A stretch of 64,000 bases of DNA from Haladaptatus pallidirubidus (GCF_020700235.1 NZ_CP085302.1:248001-312000); one strand, 5' to 3'; positions 18,643-28,180 are shown, counted from the stretch's first letter. A program made the numbers and translations. Notes: generated by a model not told the origin, from the sequence alone.

Positions 18643-19092
18643 ATGTACGACCAAATACTGATCCCAACAGACGGGAGCGATGGGACAAAGACTGCAGTTA
18701 AACAGGCAATCACACATGCTCAAACCTATGATGCGGAGTTACATGTTCTGCATGTGATTGACCAGTCAGCAGTCGAGATCACTGCACCACCAACAATTGA
18801 GGGTATTTCGGCGGATGTCGTTCATGAGCAGCTTGATGAGCAAGGACAGTCGCTTATAAACGAGGTCACAGAAGAAGCGAACAAATCCGGTGTTTCCACA
18901 ACAACAGAAATTGTCGAATATGGCCGTCCTCACGAAGAGATTCAGTCGTATGCAGCCGAGCAGGACATCGATCTTATCGTCATCGGTACGCACGGCCGAT
19001 CTGGGCTCAATCGGCAACTCCTCGGAAGCGTTGCTGAAAAAGTTATTCGGACCGCAGAGGTTCCGATACTGGCTGTGCAGCTTGATGAATAA
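18643..19092 (+). CDS. Universal stress protein (UspA family)
   Basis: 149 aa single-domain Usp. First strand MYDQILIPTDGSDGTKTAV with the nucleotide-contacting Asp. The ATP loop G-2x-G-9x-G-S is complete near residue 115 (GTHGRSGLNRQLLGSVAEKV), so ATP binding is likely. Cytoplasmic, usually dimeric. It stands alone between IS debris and a gene-free stretch, with lower GC than the rest of the window, which suggests it belongs to the AT-rich island. Confidence 0.9.
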   Translation: MYDQILIPTDGSDGTKTAVKQAITHAQTYDAELHVLHVIDQSAVEITAPPTIEGISADVVHEQLDEQGQSLINEVTEEANKSGVSTTTEIVEYGRPHEEIQSYAAEQDIDLIVIGTHGRSGLNRQLLGSVAEKVIRTAEVPILAVQLDE

Positions 19093-20253
19093 TCGACTGG
19101 AGAATAGCTGCTGTGGATGGACGGTATTTGTGCTTTGTAGAGAGGCAAGTAGGTCGATTCCACTGCCCCTTAGATCTAAGGAGCAGTGAGTACCACCGCA
19201 TTCGAATTCATACAGGCTTCAATTTGTGATACCACGTGGAAAAGACGAATGACGTATCTTCCCCGAGAATATGACAGGCTCAATGAATCACACCCCATTA
19301 TTCCGCTAGTAATTCTCTGCACGTTAGAAGTTGCACCCGATGATGTAGTGTTCCCCAACGCATCACGCTCGAGAGCCGTCACATGTTCAGGTAGCTCCTC
19401 GCAAAACGTGATTTTCGCTTTGTAGGCATTTGAACTCCTTGCGTCATCGCATCCTCCTGAGCCGAATAACTGATTATCAGGATGCGCATCACTTTTGTCG
19501 TCGGTGATCACGATAGACAGGCGATTCTCAGATTCTTTGTACTTGGCACTCTCTACTGTTGCTACTTTACAAGTCCTCGATCCTACGAAGAGACGGCCAG
19601 TTATGAGCACTTGCTTCTTTTCGGCATTGAAGCTCACGGTCGGTGGTTTCTCTGGATCTCCCTAATGTTCCCTTGTCTCTGAGAATCTGAGACGACGTAT
19701 ATGTGATCACGCTACTACTCGACACGGGAGACGAGGTTTTGCTTCGTCCCTTACTGAGGCACCCACGAGTTGTGAAGGAGATCCCAGCTGTGAGAAGTGA
19801 AAGGACAGCTCAGCGTTTCATACTTTAATATTCATAGAATAGGGATAAGCTTCTCGATGAGTGAAATATTTTTTTAGATATGATTCCAGTAGATAATTTG
19901 GCGTGGTTTTGTGGAGTTACATAGCAATAACGCGATTTTGGATTATAATTCACGCTGAGAGAAATCACTACTCAATCGTGGTATGATATTCTAATAGATT
20001 GCCAAAATACCATTACAGCGAGGAGAATATATCAGAATATGATTAGTTCTCAAAAAACGATTGTTGCTCGAGGTTTTAGTTAATGATAAATAAGAGAACT
20101 CAATCTAGAACTCCCACAAATGATTTTTGTTTTTGAAGAGCGGTTGATCTGCACTACAAAATGCACACCGATTGATCTGGGAATCCCGAGATGTGTCTAC
20201 TTCCGCTTGACCTTTTAGTAACAATAGATCGAGATCCGTTCTCAAGAGAGAAG
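19093..20253. other. Gene-poor AT-rich stretch
   Basis: About 1.16 kb without a gene I can support. Short frames at 19176-19640 exist on both strands but have no recognisable motif, no promoter and un-haloarchaeal composition. 19840-20150 is markedly AT-rich. At 20181-20213 a segment ending in CTACTTCCGCTTG weakly resembles the IS6-type ends. Confidence 0.4.
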
Positions 20254-20442
20254 TTATCTCTCAAAAACACCCATCAGATGCAGTATAATCACTCCGAGTC
20301 CAATCAAGGCAAACCAAATGAACGCATCAAGGCCAAAGAGATCTGGAAGTGGCGACCCACTGAGCTGAATCACGACTGCAGAAAGTAAGATCGACACGAT
20401 ACCAATCACAATGCCACGGAGACGGCGATGTTCAGTACTCAT
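20254..20442 (-). CDS. Small two-helix membrane protein
   Basis: 62 aa from ATG 20442: a basic N-terminus (MSTEHRRLRG), then two hydrophobic helices (GIVIGIVSILLSAVVIQL; FIWFALIGLGVIILHLMGVF). No known motif. Positive-inside rule puts the N-terminus in the cytoplasm. Small proteins of this kind are common in haloarchaea. Real by composition and by clean start/stop; function unknown. Confidence 0.6.
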   Translation of the reverse strand: MSTEHRRLRGIVIGIVSILLSAVVIQLSGSPLPDLFGLDAFIWFALIGLGVIILHLMGVFER

Positions 20443-20688
20443 TGTTCCTATAATTCTTCCCAAGCTATATTATTTCCCTGTGTGTATTGCACTACGAACT
20501 GCACCGTGATCGAGAGAAGGGTACCGGGGGCGGTCTACTCCTGCTTATGAGGTTAGGGAGTAAAAATCGGATTCCTGCTGATTAGAGAGCGTGTATCTCT
20601 CTCCCTCTGTTTTCGGATGGTTGGCATGTTTACGTCGGTATAAAAATACGACGAGGCTGATTGCGACGCGACCACCGTCCATTTTGTG

Positions 20689-21492
20689 TTATTTGCTGAA
20701 TTCAGTCAGTTCTTGGTTGAGTTTCTCTTTTTCCTCATAGAAGAGGGCATGACTACTCTCTTCGAAGGGAACGAGTTCTGAGTTTTCGATTCCGTCGTGG
20801 AGCTTCTCTGCTGTTAGCTCGAACGGACAGGCCTCGTCGTGAACGCCGTGACAGATGAGTGTCGGAACAGAGATGTCCGCGAGGTCGGACCGAAGATCTA
20901 TTTCGCCGACTGCTTCGATAGAATCGGCCATGGCTTGCGGCGACGATTCCATGCTCATATTCTGGAGCCAATCTTTCAGCTCGGGGCTCGGTGCAGAGTG
21001 AAACATCGAGTCGCCGAAGTCACTACTTACCTTCGCCCGGTCCTCATAGCATCCCTGGGCAAGGTCCATGAAGGCGGCTTCATCGATGCCTTCCGGAAAG
21101 TCCGGTTTTTTGGCTAGAACAGGACTCGCAGCACCAAGCAGCGCCAATTTTGCCACGTGTTCCTCGTTATGTCGGCTCATATACCGGGTGACGACCCCAC
21201 CGCCCATCGAAAAACCTGCGAGTGTCACATCCTCGACGTCGAGTTCGTCGAGAACTGCTTTGAGATCGTCAGCGAACATGTCGAAGTCGTATTCGCTCCA
21301 CGGTTTACTTGACTGTCCGTAGCCACGGAGATCGATACCGATACACCGGATGTCCTCCCTCGGAAGTTGGATGTACTGATATTCGAACATCCTGTGGCTC
21401 AGTGGCCACCCGTGTACGAACACGACCGGAGTACCTGATCCCCAATCCTGAACGAACAAGTCCACCCCTTCCTCGACTTCAATTCGGGTCAT
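20689..21492 (-). CDS. Alpha/beta hydrolase (non-haem haloperoxidase/arylesterase type)
   Basis: 267 aa. Oxyanion motif FVHGWPLSHRMFEYQ, nucleophile elbow GFSMGGG (Ser about 96), acid in CHGVHDEACPFEL (Asp about 215) and catalytic His in FEESSHALFYEEKEKL. All three catalytic residues are present. Likely a cytoplasmic esterase or perhydrolase; substrate unknown. A TATA-like CATATATA on the minus strand at 21519-21526 is 30 nt before the ATG, consistent with a leaderless message. Isolated gene. Confidence 0.88.
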   Translation of the reverse strand: MTRIEVEEGVDLFVQDWGSGTPVVFVHGWPLSHRMFEYQYIQLPREDIRCIGIDLRGYGQSSKPWSEYDFDMFADDLKAVLDELDVEDVTLAGFSMGGGVVTRYMSRHNEEHVAKLALLGAASPVLAKKPDFPEGIDEAAFMDLAQGCYEDRAKVSSDFGDSMFHSAPSPELKDWLQNMSMESSPQAMADSIEAVGEIDLRSDLADISVPTLICHGVHDEACPFELTAEKLHDGIENSELVPFEESSHALFYEEKEKLNQELTEFSK

Positions 21493-21625
21493 GCTGACTA
21501 ATATCTGGTCAACTGACGAGTATATATGTACTTTGGCAATGTTTATGACTAATTGACTGGCTTCTTTCCACAGAGAACATATATCTAGTTAATTGCGGTT
21601 GAAATTCCGCGTCTTAGGAGTACAC

Positions 21626-21765
21626 GGGGGGTTGAACAATCAGTTTGCACTTAGAAGTGCTTCCAGCCACTCTCAACATGGAAGGGGGGTGCGAAATACG
21701 CCCTTCGAATTGCGCACTGATTTACTCGAGGGTATCGGGGGTTGAGCAACTTCCACTTAATAAAT
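21626..21765. repeat. Pair of short direct repeats in an intergenic region
   Basis: GGGGGTTGAACAA followed by GCACTTA (near 21627-21654) and GGGGGTTGAGCAA followed by CCACTTA (near 21738-21761), about 110 nt apart. Between them is GC-rich sequence without a gene. The CACTTA ends recall the IS ends elsewhere in the window; a decayed IS or a small RNA are possible. Confidence 0.3.
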
Positions 21766-21880
21766 CATCGGCGTTGAATTAGACCTATTAAATACGTAGG
21801 TTGAAGAGGTGAGGTCTGATTGTATCACTGCCAGTTGTTGCACTATGGTACACTGCGGCCATCGTGTGGCGAAAAGATTG

Positions 21881-22135
21881 TTAACAGCAGTGAGGCTTGT
21901 GTTCCTCAATGAACGTCAGCCGCAGGTGGTCGTCGCTCAGAAACTCTATCGGCATCGCCATGTAGACCTCAGATTGCTGGACTGCCGAGAGGAGGGCCGT
22001 AAGGGACTCGTTCATCTCACAGTGAAGGTACACAAGGCCGTCTTCCTGGTTGGGGATATCGTAATGGAGAATGTTCGGGTTTCCTTGGAAACCCGGACGT
22101 TCGTGATCGTGGTCATTAAACCTCCCTTCTATCAC
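21881..22135 (-). CDS. Small hypothetical protein
   Basis: 84 aa, acidic and His-rich at the N-terminus (MIEGRFNDHDHERPGFQGN), with LHYDIPNQEDGLVYLHCEMN and MAMPIEFLSDDHLRLTF. No membrane segment. I do not recognise the family. The upstream region (22140-22170) is very AT-rich and would supply a promoter. It may be intact or the remaining half of a longer protein. Confidence 0.45.
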   Translation of the reverse strand: MIEGRFNDHDHERPGFQGNPNILHYDIPNQEDGLVYLHCEMNESLTALLSAVQQSEVYMAMPIEFLSDDHLRLTFIEEHKPHCC

Positions 22136-22299
22136 TCAGTATTTTAATAATTATATTATCTACAATATACAATATCGGAGTAAGTGATAGGGGCCAGGTA
22201 CGCCGTCAGCCAGCCGATATATCCATAAAATTTCGCTCGATACGAGCGATTTATGCCGAAAACCGCGAGAATCCGTTTATCTCCCTGAATAAGTATGTG

Positions 22300-22510
22300 G
22301 TTGTGTAGAGTCGGACGGCGACGCCCGTTAGGACGTTCACCGTCCGCTTATCATTGTGTTTGGTTAAGGCTGAAAGGCGAGGATAAGCAAATTTCGACTG
22401 GTCCAATGGCTGAAATCGTCCGCCTCAGCGGCCGTAGTGACTGTATTAAGTTTAGTAGAGAAGAGCAGACTCCGAGCAAGTTAATGAAGTTCGGTATTCG
22501 GTCCTGTCTT
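22300..22510 (+). pseudogene. N-terminal remnant of an IS6-family transposase
   Basis: From ATG 22406 the frame reads MAEIVRLSGRSDCIKFSREE then QTPSKLMKFGIRS. This matches the N-terminus of haloarchaeal IS6 transposases, which read MxEIxRLSGxSDWI with MKLxIRLH further on. The catalytic part is gone. Upstream at about 22310-22360 (CCGTTAGGACGTTCACCGTC, then CGCTTATC) is probably the left end of the element. The remaining 22136-22587 holds AT-rich DNA without genes. Confidence 0.65.
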
Positions 22511-22587
22511 GCCAAATTATCGATTTAAAACACAATATATAGGGATGAGACAAAATTGGTTATTAGAATATAATTAGCAGTTGATCG

Positions 22588-23652
22588 TTATTCGTACCGA
22601 ATGGTGTCAACGACGCCACGAAGGTAGCCGACAGTGAACCCACGTGCACGATGACGCCAATCGTCGTCTCCTTCTATCTTTGGGACATGGTCAGGAATGA
22701 TTGCACCCTCAAAACCAACGTCGTCGAGGGTCTTGATCACTTCGACGGTGTTAAAATTACCTTCGTCGACGAAGGTCTCGTGGAACTTCGGGACAGTGCC
22801 GACGACATCACGGAAGTGAATGAATACGATTTGGTCGCGTTCAGCGAACCGGCGTACCACTTCGTTGGCGTTCTCCCCCATCTGAGAGAAACAACCCAGA
22901 CAAAGCTTCAAACCGTGGTTATCGCTCGGAACAAGGTTCATAGCCCGTTCGAAATTTTCGACATTACGGAACAAGCGCGGGATGCCACCCATCGACTCAA
23001 ATACCGGTGGATCGACTGGATGGAGCGCCATTTGGATCCCCGCCTCTTCGGTGACAGGGATTACTTCTTCTAAGAACGCTTCGTAGTTGGCCCAGAATTC
23101 CTCTTCTTCGTACGTTCGGTCAAGAGCCGGTGCAAGCGCGTCAGGATTATCGATTTCGTTGAGGTCGAACGCAGTCCCTGCCGCACCACCGCGCAGTTCA
23201 ACCGGGGTGGTTCGCATTGGAACCACTCCTCGAGGGTTCCACTGGTAACCTAAGATGGGAATTTTTACTTCACCAAGATTATGAATTAATCGCTGTATTT
23301 GCTCGAGGGCTTCCTTTTTGCCTTCACGTCCAAACATGATATCGCCGTACAGAGAGTACGGAAGTGACTGAATTCCAGTGAGGGACAATCCGTGGGATTC
23401 GACTCGCTCACGAGCGGCCTCCAATTCTTCGACCGAGGGAATGGAATTGCGGCCTACGGCGACTGTATTTGCACCGTCTCGGTCATTGAACTCGTCTGGC
23501 TCTTCCTCCGTGTCGACGTGGTCGACGAAAATGTCCGTTGCGCCTAATTGGCGGATGTACCGGAGTCGGGATTCTGAAAGCGAACGCGTTCGAACACCGA
23601 CTCGAATGTCACTGTCGGTAGCGGCACTGACGCGGGGAGAGCCTGCAACCAT
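22588..23652 (-). CDS. uxuA: Mannonate dehydratase (UxuA-like)
   Basis: 354 aa. Dehydrates D-mannonate to 2-keto-3-deoxygluconate, the glucuronate-degradation step. TIM-barrel with UxuA-type motifs: LHPVDPPVFESMGGIPRLF near residue 210, KLCLGCFSQMG near 245, VFIHFRDVVGT near 275, PKFHETFVDEGN and IIPDHVPKIEGDD near 315, which supply the metal-binding His/Cys/Asp set. The frame opens at 23721, but a TATA-like ATTTTTAT on the minus strand at 23681-23688 lies 32 nt before ATG 23652, so 23652 is chosen. Fits with the GH67 alpha-glucuronidase at 43844, which releases glucuronate. It is last of a long series of minus-strand sugar genes. Confidence 0.85.
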   Translation of the reverse strand: MVAGSPRVSAATDSDIRVGVRTRSLSESRLRYIRQLGATDIFVDHVDTEEEPDEFNDRDGANTVAVGRNSIPSVEELEAARERVESHGLSLTGIQSLPYSLYGDIMFGREGKKEALEQIQRLIHNLGEVKIPILGYQWNPRGVVPMRTTPVELRGGAAGTAFDLNEIDNPDALAPALDRTYEEEEFWANYEAFLEEVIPVTEEAGIQMALHPVDPPVFESMGGIPRLFRNVENFERAMNLVPSDNHGLKLCLGCFSQMGENANEVVRRFAERDQIVFIHFRDVVGTVPKFHETFVDEGNFNTVEVIKTLDDVGFEGAIIPDHVPKIEGDDDWRHRARGFTVGYLRGVVDTIRYE

Positions 23653-23680
23653 ACGTGTAGTATCCAGTGGAGGGGGCATA

Positions 23681-23688
23681 AAAATCCA
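23681..23688 (-). promoter_or_regulatory. TATA box of uxuA
   Basis: ATTTTTAT on the minus strand, 32 nt upstream of ATG 23652; decides between three possible starts. About 55 nt further upstream (23737-23752) ATTCAG-CAAAT-ACTG resembles the palindrome before the IclR gene at 46104. Confidence 0.5.
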
Positions 23689-23984
23689 GGGTCCAGCCGG
23701 TACCGTCCGCTTCGTCACCAATCTACGGTAGAGTGGCAGTATTTGCTGAATGGTGGCACGAAGCCCTCTTCCCTAGCAAGTGTCCTTGATACGTGCAGGA
23801 GAATACAGCGATAATAACAATCACGTGGCGTATGATCTTAGTTGAACCTACCGATGACATGGCCTGCAGGATTGTAGAACCACACGAAAGATACAACGGT
23901 ACTGTCTCCTCTTGTGTAAAGAAATCAAACAGAACGCCAGCACCGTCGCCGCAGCCAGTGGAGAACTCTTCATCATTTGTGGGA

Positions 23985-24678
23985 ATACTGGTGAATGCGT
24001 AGTATTGACCGATGAGGTGCAGTCGCGACGCGCTCCATCAGCGTCCGTTCATCGGTCGTCGCTCGGAACTCGGAGCCGTTTTCGAGTTTTTCGCCCGCGA
24101 GCGGGGGTCTTGACGAACCCGGGAGCGACCGCGTTGACGCGAATCTCCGGAGCCAAATCTGCGGTGGCAGCGCGCGTGAGGCTGTTGAGACCGCTTTTGG
24201 CGGCGCAGTACGCGGCCCAGTTCTCGCGTGCTTGGTCGGCGGACATGGACGAGATGTTGACGATGCTACCCTCTTCCATCGTCTGCCCGATAAATCTGAC
24301 GCGCGCGGAAGACCCCAGTGAGACAAACGTCGATATCTCGTTCCCACTCCTCAGTCATCTCGACCACCGACGCCTGTGCGACTGGCCCGGCGGAGTTTAT
24401 GAGGATACTGACCAACTCGAGGGTCTCTCGGGCGACCGTATGGAGGTGCTCGATGGACGCTCAGTCGCGTACGTCGCAGGTGACTGCCGTCGTCACACCT
24501 CGGTCTCGAAGTTCCGTTGTGACGCTCTCAACGGCGTCTTCCGACCGACTCGTTCGACGATATCCGCACCCTCGTCGGCGAACTCAAGGGCGATTGCTCG
24601 TCAGATTCCGGTCGTACCGCCGATGACGACCGCGGTCTCACCGTCGAGTCTTCTACGTGGAGCAGGCTCGCTATCCAT
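23985..24678 (-). pseudogene. Short-chain dehydrogenase, multiply disrupted
   Basis: Starts at ATG 24678 with the dinucleotide motif region GETAVVIGGTTGI, where a TGA at 24601-24603 stands in place of the expected Gly codon. The frame then changes at least twice. Later segments are clear SDR: LINSAGPVAQASVVEMTEEW, then GSIVNISSMSADQA, the catalytic YCAAKSGLNSLTRA (Tyr and Lys kept), and IRVNAVAPGFVKTP. The C-terminus (the usual VDGG end) is missing. Placed between uxuA and xacD, it may once have been the fructuronate/mannonate oxidoreductase of the glucuronate route; that role is inference. Confidence 0.85.
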
Positions 24679-24775
24679 AGACGTAGGGTACCAATTCACA
24701 ATGAAATTTATACTTGCCGAAAAATATACCTAACAGTGCGCTCGGACGGCACGACACGACAACTCAGGAGTTCGG

Positions 24776-26017
24776 TTACGCTTCGTCGAACAGGGTTTCT
24801 CCGTCGACCATGTGTTCTTCAACCGCATTGAGGTTGAGCGTGAGACCGATACCCGGCTTCTCCGGCACCGCCATCCGACCCTGTTGGATGAGGTCGTCTT
24901 CCTCGACCAAATCCTCCCACCAACCGAGTTGGTAGGAGTGGTACTCGACGGCAAGGGAGTTCGGGATGGCCGCCGCGACCTGCGCGGAGGCCATCGTGCC
25001 GATCGGCGAGGAGACGTTGTGCATCGCAACCGGGATGTAGTACATGTCCGCCATGTCAGCAATTTTTTGCGTCTCGCGCATGCCGCCAACGCGCGGGAGG
25101 TCGGGCGCGAGGATGTCGATGGCCTGTTCTTCGATGAGTTGGCGCTGGCCGTGTTTGCGGTAGACGTTCTCACCGACCGTAATCGGCGTCGTCGGTGCCG
25201 ACTGCGTGACCTCGCGCTGAACGTCGTGATTCTCCGGCGGAATGGGATCTTCGAGCCACCACACGTCGTAGTCTGCAATGGCCGCCGCCAGCCGCTTCGC
25301 GCTCCCGGCCGTGAACGACCAATGACAGTCGAAAGCTACATCCGCGCGATCGCCGACCACGTCGGTGACGGCCTCGACGATGTCCACTTTGTGTTGGATT
25401 TCCGGCCCCCGGAGATGTCGATTCGCGCGGTCTTTCTCATGTCCGGAGGGAACGTCGAGGTCGAACTTCAGGGCGTCGTACCCGAGTTCGTCCACGACGC
25501 GCTCTGCTTCGCGGGCGTTGGATTCAGGTTCGGATTCGTCGCCGGCGTGGCAGTCACAGTAGATACGGACTTCGTCGCGGTACTTCCCGCCGAGCAGTTG
25601 GTAGGCGGGAACGTCGAGAATCTTTCCGGCTGCATCATGCAATGCAATCTCGATACCGGAGATGGCGGAGATGACTTTCCCCGAGATGGAACCCTCTCCG
25701 GACATCTTTTGGACGAGGTGTTCGTACAGGCGGTCTATATCGAGTGGACTCTCGCCGATGATGAACGGTGCCATGCGGTCGATGATTTCAGCGTCGCCAC
25801 CGCCCCAGTAGGATTCGCCGGTGCCGACGATGCCGGCGTCGGTGTAGACGCGGACGAGAATCCACGGGTAGTTTCCGTCGACGATGGTCGTCTGCACGTC
25901 GGTTATCTCCACGTCTCGCGGGCCACTGCGTTCGGACGAGAGGCCCATCGTTTCCGCGGAGAGGTCGCGCATCGTATACTCTGCATTCGGGTCGCGAAGC
26001 TTGCGAAGGTTCGCCAT
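24776..26017 (-). CDS. xacD: D-xylonate dehydratase, enolase superfamily (XacD-like)
   Basis: 413 aa, mandelate-racemase/muconate-lactonising type. Dehydrates D-xylonate (also possibly L-arabinonate) to 2-keto-3-deoxy-pentonate. The N-terminal capping domain contains KLRDPNAEYTMRDLSAETMG, typical of the haloarchaeal XacD group. In the barrel are the Lys motif LKFDLDVPSGH, metal ligands in VAFDCHWSF, WWLEDPIPPENH and ITVGENVYRK, and the His region MYYIPVAMHNVSSPIG. ATG 26017 is used (a second ATG is three codons upstream). Neighbours XacF, XacE and XacA in this window complete most of the oxidative xylose pathway known from Haloferax volcanii. Confidence 0.88.
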   Translation of the reverse strand: MANLRKLRDPNAEYTMRDLSAETMGLSSERSGPRDVEITDVQTTIVDGNYPWILVRVYTDAGIVGTGESYWGGGDAEIIDRMAPFIIGESPLDIDRLYEHLVQKMSGEGSISGKVISAISGIEIALHDAAGKILDVPAYQLLGGKYRDEVRIYCDCHAGDESEPESNAREAERVVDELGYDALKFDLDVPSGHEKDRANRHLRGPEIQHKVDIVEAVTDVVGDRADVAFDCHWSFTAGSAKRLAAAIADYDVWWLEDPIPPENHDVQREVTQSAPTTPITVGENVYRKHGQRQLIEEQAIDILAPDLPRVGGMRETQKIADMADMYYIPVAMHNVSSPIGTMASAQVAAAIPNSLAVEYHSYQLGWWEDLVEEDDLIQQGRMAVPEKPGIGLTLNLNAVEEHMVDGETLFDEA

Positions 26018-26040
26018 GCATTCCACTTATTATGACCCGA

Positions 26041-26601
26041 CTATTTCACGTTTGGCATAGATGCGAAGGTGTAGACACTGTCGCGCTCGTACAGGTGGGG
26101 TGCTTCGCAGAACGACCCCTCGATTCCGCACGTGTCGCCGACCGCTTCCATGACGAGATTGAGCGCCGTCCGCTGGATAGTTGTCTCGGCGAGCGTCGGG
26201 CCTGCGGCGTAGGTGAAGTAGGCGGTGCCGTCGTCGAAGAACAGGTCGGGGTCGAATCCCGGCGCGCCGATGTCGATCGGGTCGGACCATTCACCTGCGG
26301 GGTCGTCGGCGCTCACGACGAAGTGGCCGCCGCCATCGACGTGCGTCGTGACAAGGTAGAACGTGCCGTCGTGATGGCGGAGCGTCGGCGCGAAAATTCC
26401 GCCCGACGACCGCGTGTCACCGAGCACGAGTTGGCTCTCGCGCATGAGACAGTGCCCGAGGCGTTCCCCCAAGATGAGGTTGTCGCTGTGATAGAGCGGG
26501 ACGCCGGGGAAGTAGTTGAACGAACTCGTCACGAGGTAGTAGTCGTCGCCAACCCGACTGTCGGGGTGACTACCCGGAAGGACTGGATTCTCGTAGGTCA
26601 C
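26041..26601 (-). pseudogene. Truncated glycoside hydrolase family 43 (beta-xylosidase-like)
   Basis: From GTG 26601: YENPVLPGSHPDSRVGDDYY, LVTSSFNYFPGVPLYHSDNL, then SSGGIFAPTLRHHDGTFYLV and APGFDPDLFFDDGTAYFTY. These are the N-terminal blades of a GH43 beta-xylosidase, including the base Asp in HPD. The usual PS after HPD and the following residues are deleted. Most of the middle is missing before a short EAPHLYERD motif (normally EGPHLY). Then the frame stops. 186 codons compare with about 530 in the family. It sits between xacD and xacF, as expected for a xylan operon, but cannot make an active enzyme. Confidence 0.8.
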
Positions 26602-26731
26602 GGCCGGGCGTACGCATCGGACCTGAGTAAAGATTCGGGGCCTGCAGTGCGAATCGAGCGGGCGAGCCGCTCCTCCCTGACGCACCGAGTAACAGTCGTG
26701 CGCGCGTGAGACGGTGTCCTATTGTCCTATC

Positions 26732-28180
26732 TCAGAAATTGTCGTAGACCGTTCGCTCGATGGTGTAGAAGTCGAGCCCGGCGTCGCCCTGCTCTCGCCA
26801 CGTCTCGCTCGACGATTGCTTGAAGCCGCCGAACGGAACGTGGAGTTCGAGTCCGGTCGTTTTCGCGTTGATTTTCGAGACGCCCGCTTCGACCTCTCGA
26901 ACGAATCGCTCGGCCTCAGTGTGGTCGTTTGTGACGATGCTGGCCGACAACCCGTACTTGGAGTCGTTCGCTGCGGCGATTGCCTCCTCGAAGTCGCTCA
27001 CTGCGATAACCGCGAGAACTGGGCCAAACACCTCTTCTTGCGCGATGCGGAAGTCTCGCTCGACACCGCTGAACACGGTCGGCTCGACGTAGTAGCCGTC
27101 GCCGAAGCGGTCGCCGTCGGGCTGGCCGCCGCCGATTTCGAGCGTCGCGCCTTCGTTCTGTGCGACGTCGATGTAGTTGAGGGAGCCCTCCAATTCGGAC
27201 TCGCTGACCTGCGGTCCCATGTCGTACTCGTCGCCGGGGCCGATTTCGATGTCCTTGGCGCGGGCGACCACGGCCTCCACGAACTCGTCGTGAATCGACT
27301 CGTGGACGATGGCACGCGAGCAGGCAGTACACGCCTGTCCGGTGACGCCGAAGGCACCTGCCGCGACGATGTCGGCAGCCTCGTCCACATCGGCGCCCTC
27401 GGTGACGACCGTTGGATTCTTGCCCCCAAGTTCGGTCTGCACGCGCTTGCCGTCGTCGGTGGCGCGGTCGTACACGAGGTGGCCGACTTCACCGCTCCCA
27501 GTGAAAGAGACGGCGTCGACGGCGTCGTGGGTGACGATCGCGTCGCCGACTTCGCTACCAGGGCCGGTGACGATGTTCCCGACGCCTGCCGGAAGACCGG
27601 CCTCGTCAAGCGCTTCGAGAATCGCGACTGCGACGCCCGGTGCCTCCGACGCGGGGTTAATGACAAACGTGTTCCCCGCCGCGAGTGCCGGCGCAATCTT
27701 CCAGGCGGGAATGGCGATGGGGTAGTTCCACGGCGTCACCAACGCGGCGACGCCGACCGGTTCGTTGACGGTGTAGAGGTTCGTCCCCTCGCTACTCGCG
27801 GATTTTACGCGACCGCCGATGTCGCGGGTCTTCTCCGCGTAGTAGTAGAAGATGTCAATCGCACGCTGTACCTCGCCGCCCGCTTCGGCGTGCGTCTTCC
27901 CTTCCTCGCGGGTGAGCAGCCGCGTCAGCTCGTCTTTCCGACTAGCGAGGTTCGCCGCGGCCTGTCGAAGAATCGCTCCTCGCTGGGGTGCGGGTGTGGT
28001 CGCCCACTCTGCTTGTGCCGCCGCTGCCGCTTCGACGGCCTCTCCCGCATCTCTCGCGTCGGACTGCTGGTACTCTGCGACGATCTCGGCCGGTTCAGCC
28101 GGGTCGGTGCACTCGAACGACGCTTCTGTCGAGGATTCGATCCATTCTCCGTTCACGTAGTTGTGAACTATCTGCGTCAC
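26732..28180 (-). CDS. xacF: 2-oxoglutarate semialdehyde dehydrogenase (XacF-like)
   Basis: 482 aa, full-length ALDH. Last step of the oxidative pentose pathway: 2-oxoglutarate semialdehyde to 2-oxoglutarate with NAD(P). Motifs: ALVTPWNYPIAIPAWKIAPA near residue 150, VSFTGSGEVG near 230, catalytic Glu in QTELGGKNP, catalytic Cys in FGVTGQACTACSRAIV, and FGPVLAVIAV near 395. The start is GTG 28180. Assignment to XacF rests on the company of xacA, xacD and xacE; other semialdehydes are possible. GTAAGAA upstream near 28210 could be its TATA box. Confidence 0.88.
   Translation of the reverse strand: MTQIVHNYVNGEWIESSTEASFECTDPAEPAEIVAEYQQSDARDAGEAVEAAAAAQAEWATTPAPQRGAILRQAAANLASRKDELTRLLTREEGKTHAEAGGEVQRAIDIFYYYAEKTRDIGGRVKSASSEGTNLYTVNEPVGVAALVTPWNYPIAIPAWKIAPALAAGNTFVINPASEAPGVAVAILEALDEAGLPAGVGNIVTGPGSEVGDAIVTHDAVDAVSFTGSGEVGHLVYDRATDDGKRVQTELGGKNPTVVTEGADVDEAADIVAAGAFGVTGQACTACSRAIVHESIHDEFVEAVVARAKDIEIGPGDEYDMGPQVSESELEGSLNYIDVAQNEGATLEIGGGQPDGDRFGDGYYVEPTVFSGVERDFRIAQEEVFGPVLAVIAVSDFEEAIAAANDSKYGLSASIVTNDHTEAERFVREVEAGVSKINAKTTGLELHVPFGGFKQSSSETWREQGDAGLDFYTIERTVYDNF

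Noticed and set aside
18643..19092. Stress protein considered as part of the IS6 element
   Set aside because: It is complete, has the full ATP loop and lies outside the element end at 18371-18410.
19176..19637. 153-codon frame in the AT-rich stretch
   Set aside because: No motif, no promoter, Ser/Cys-rich composition unlike the acidic neighbours, and overlapping frames of similar quality on the other strand.
24812..26035. 407-codon open frame opposite xacD
   Set aside because: Shadow frame; the minus strand encodes all enolase-superfamily ligands.
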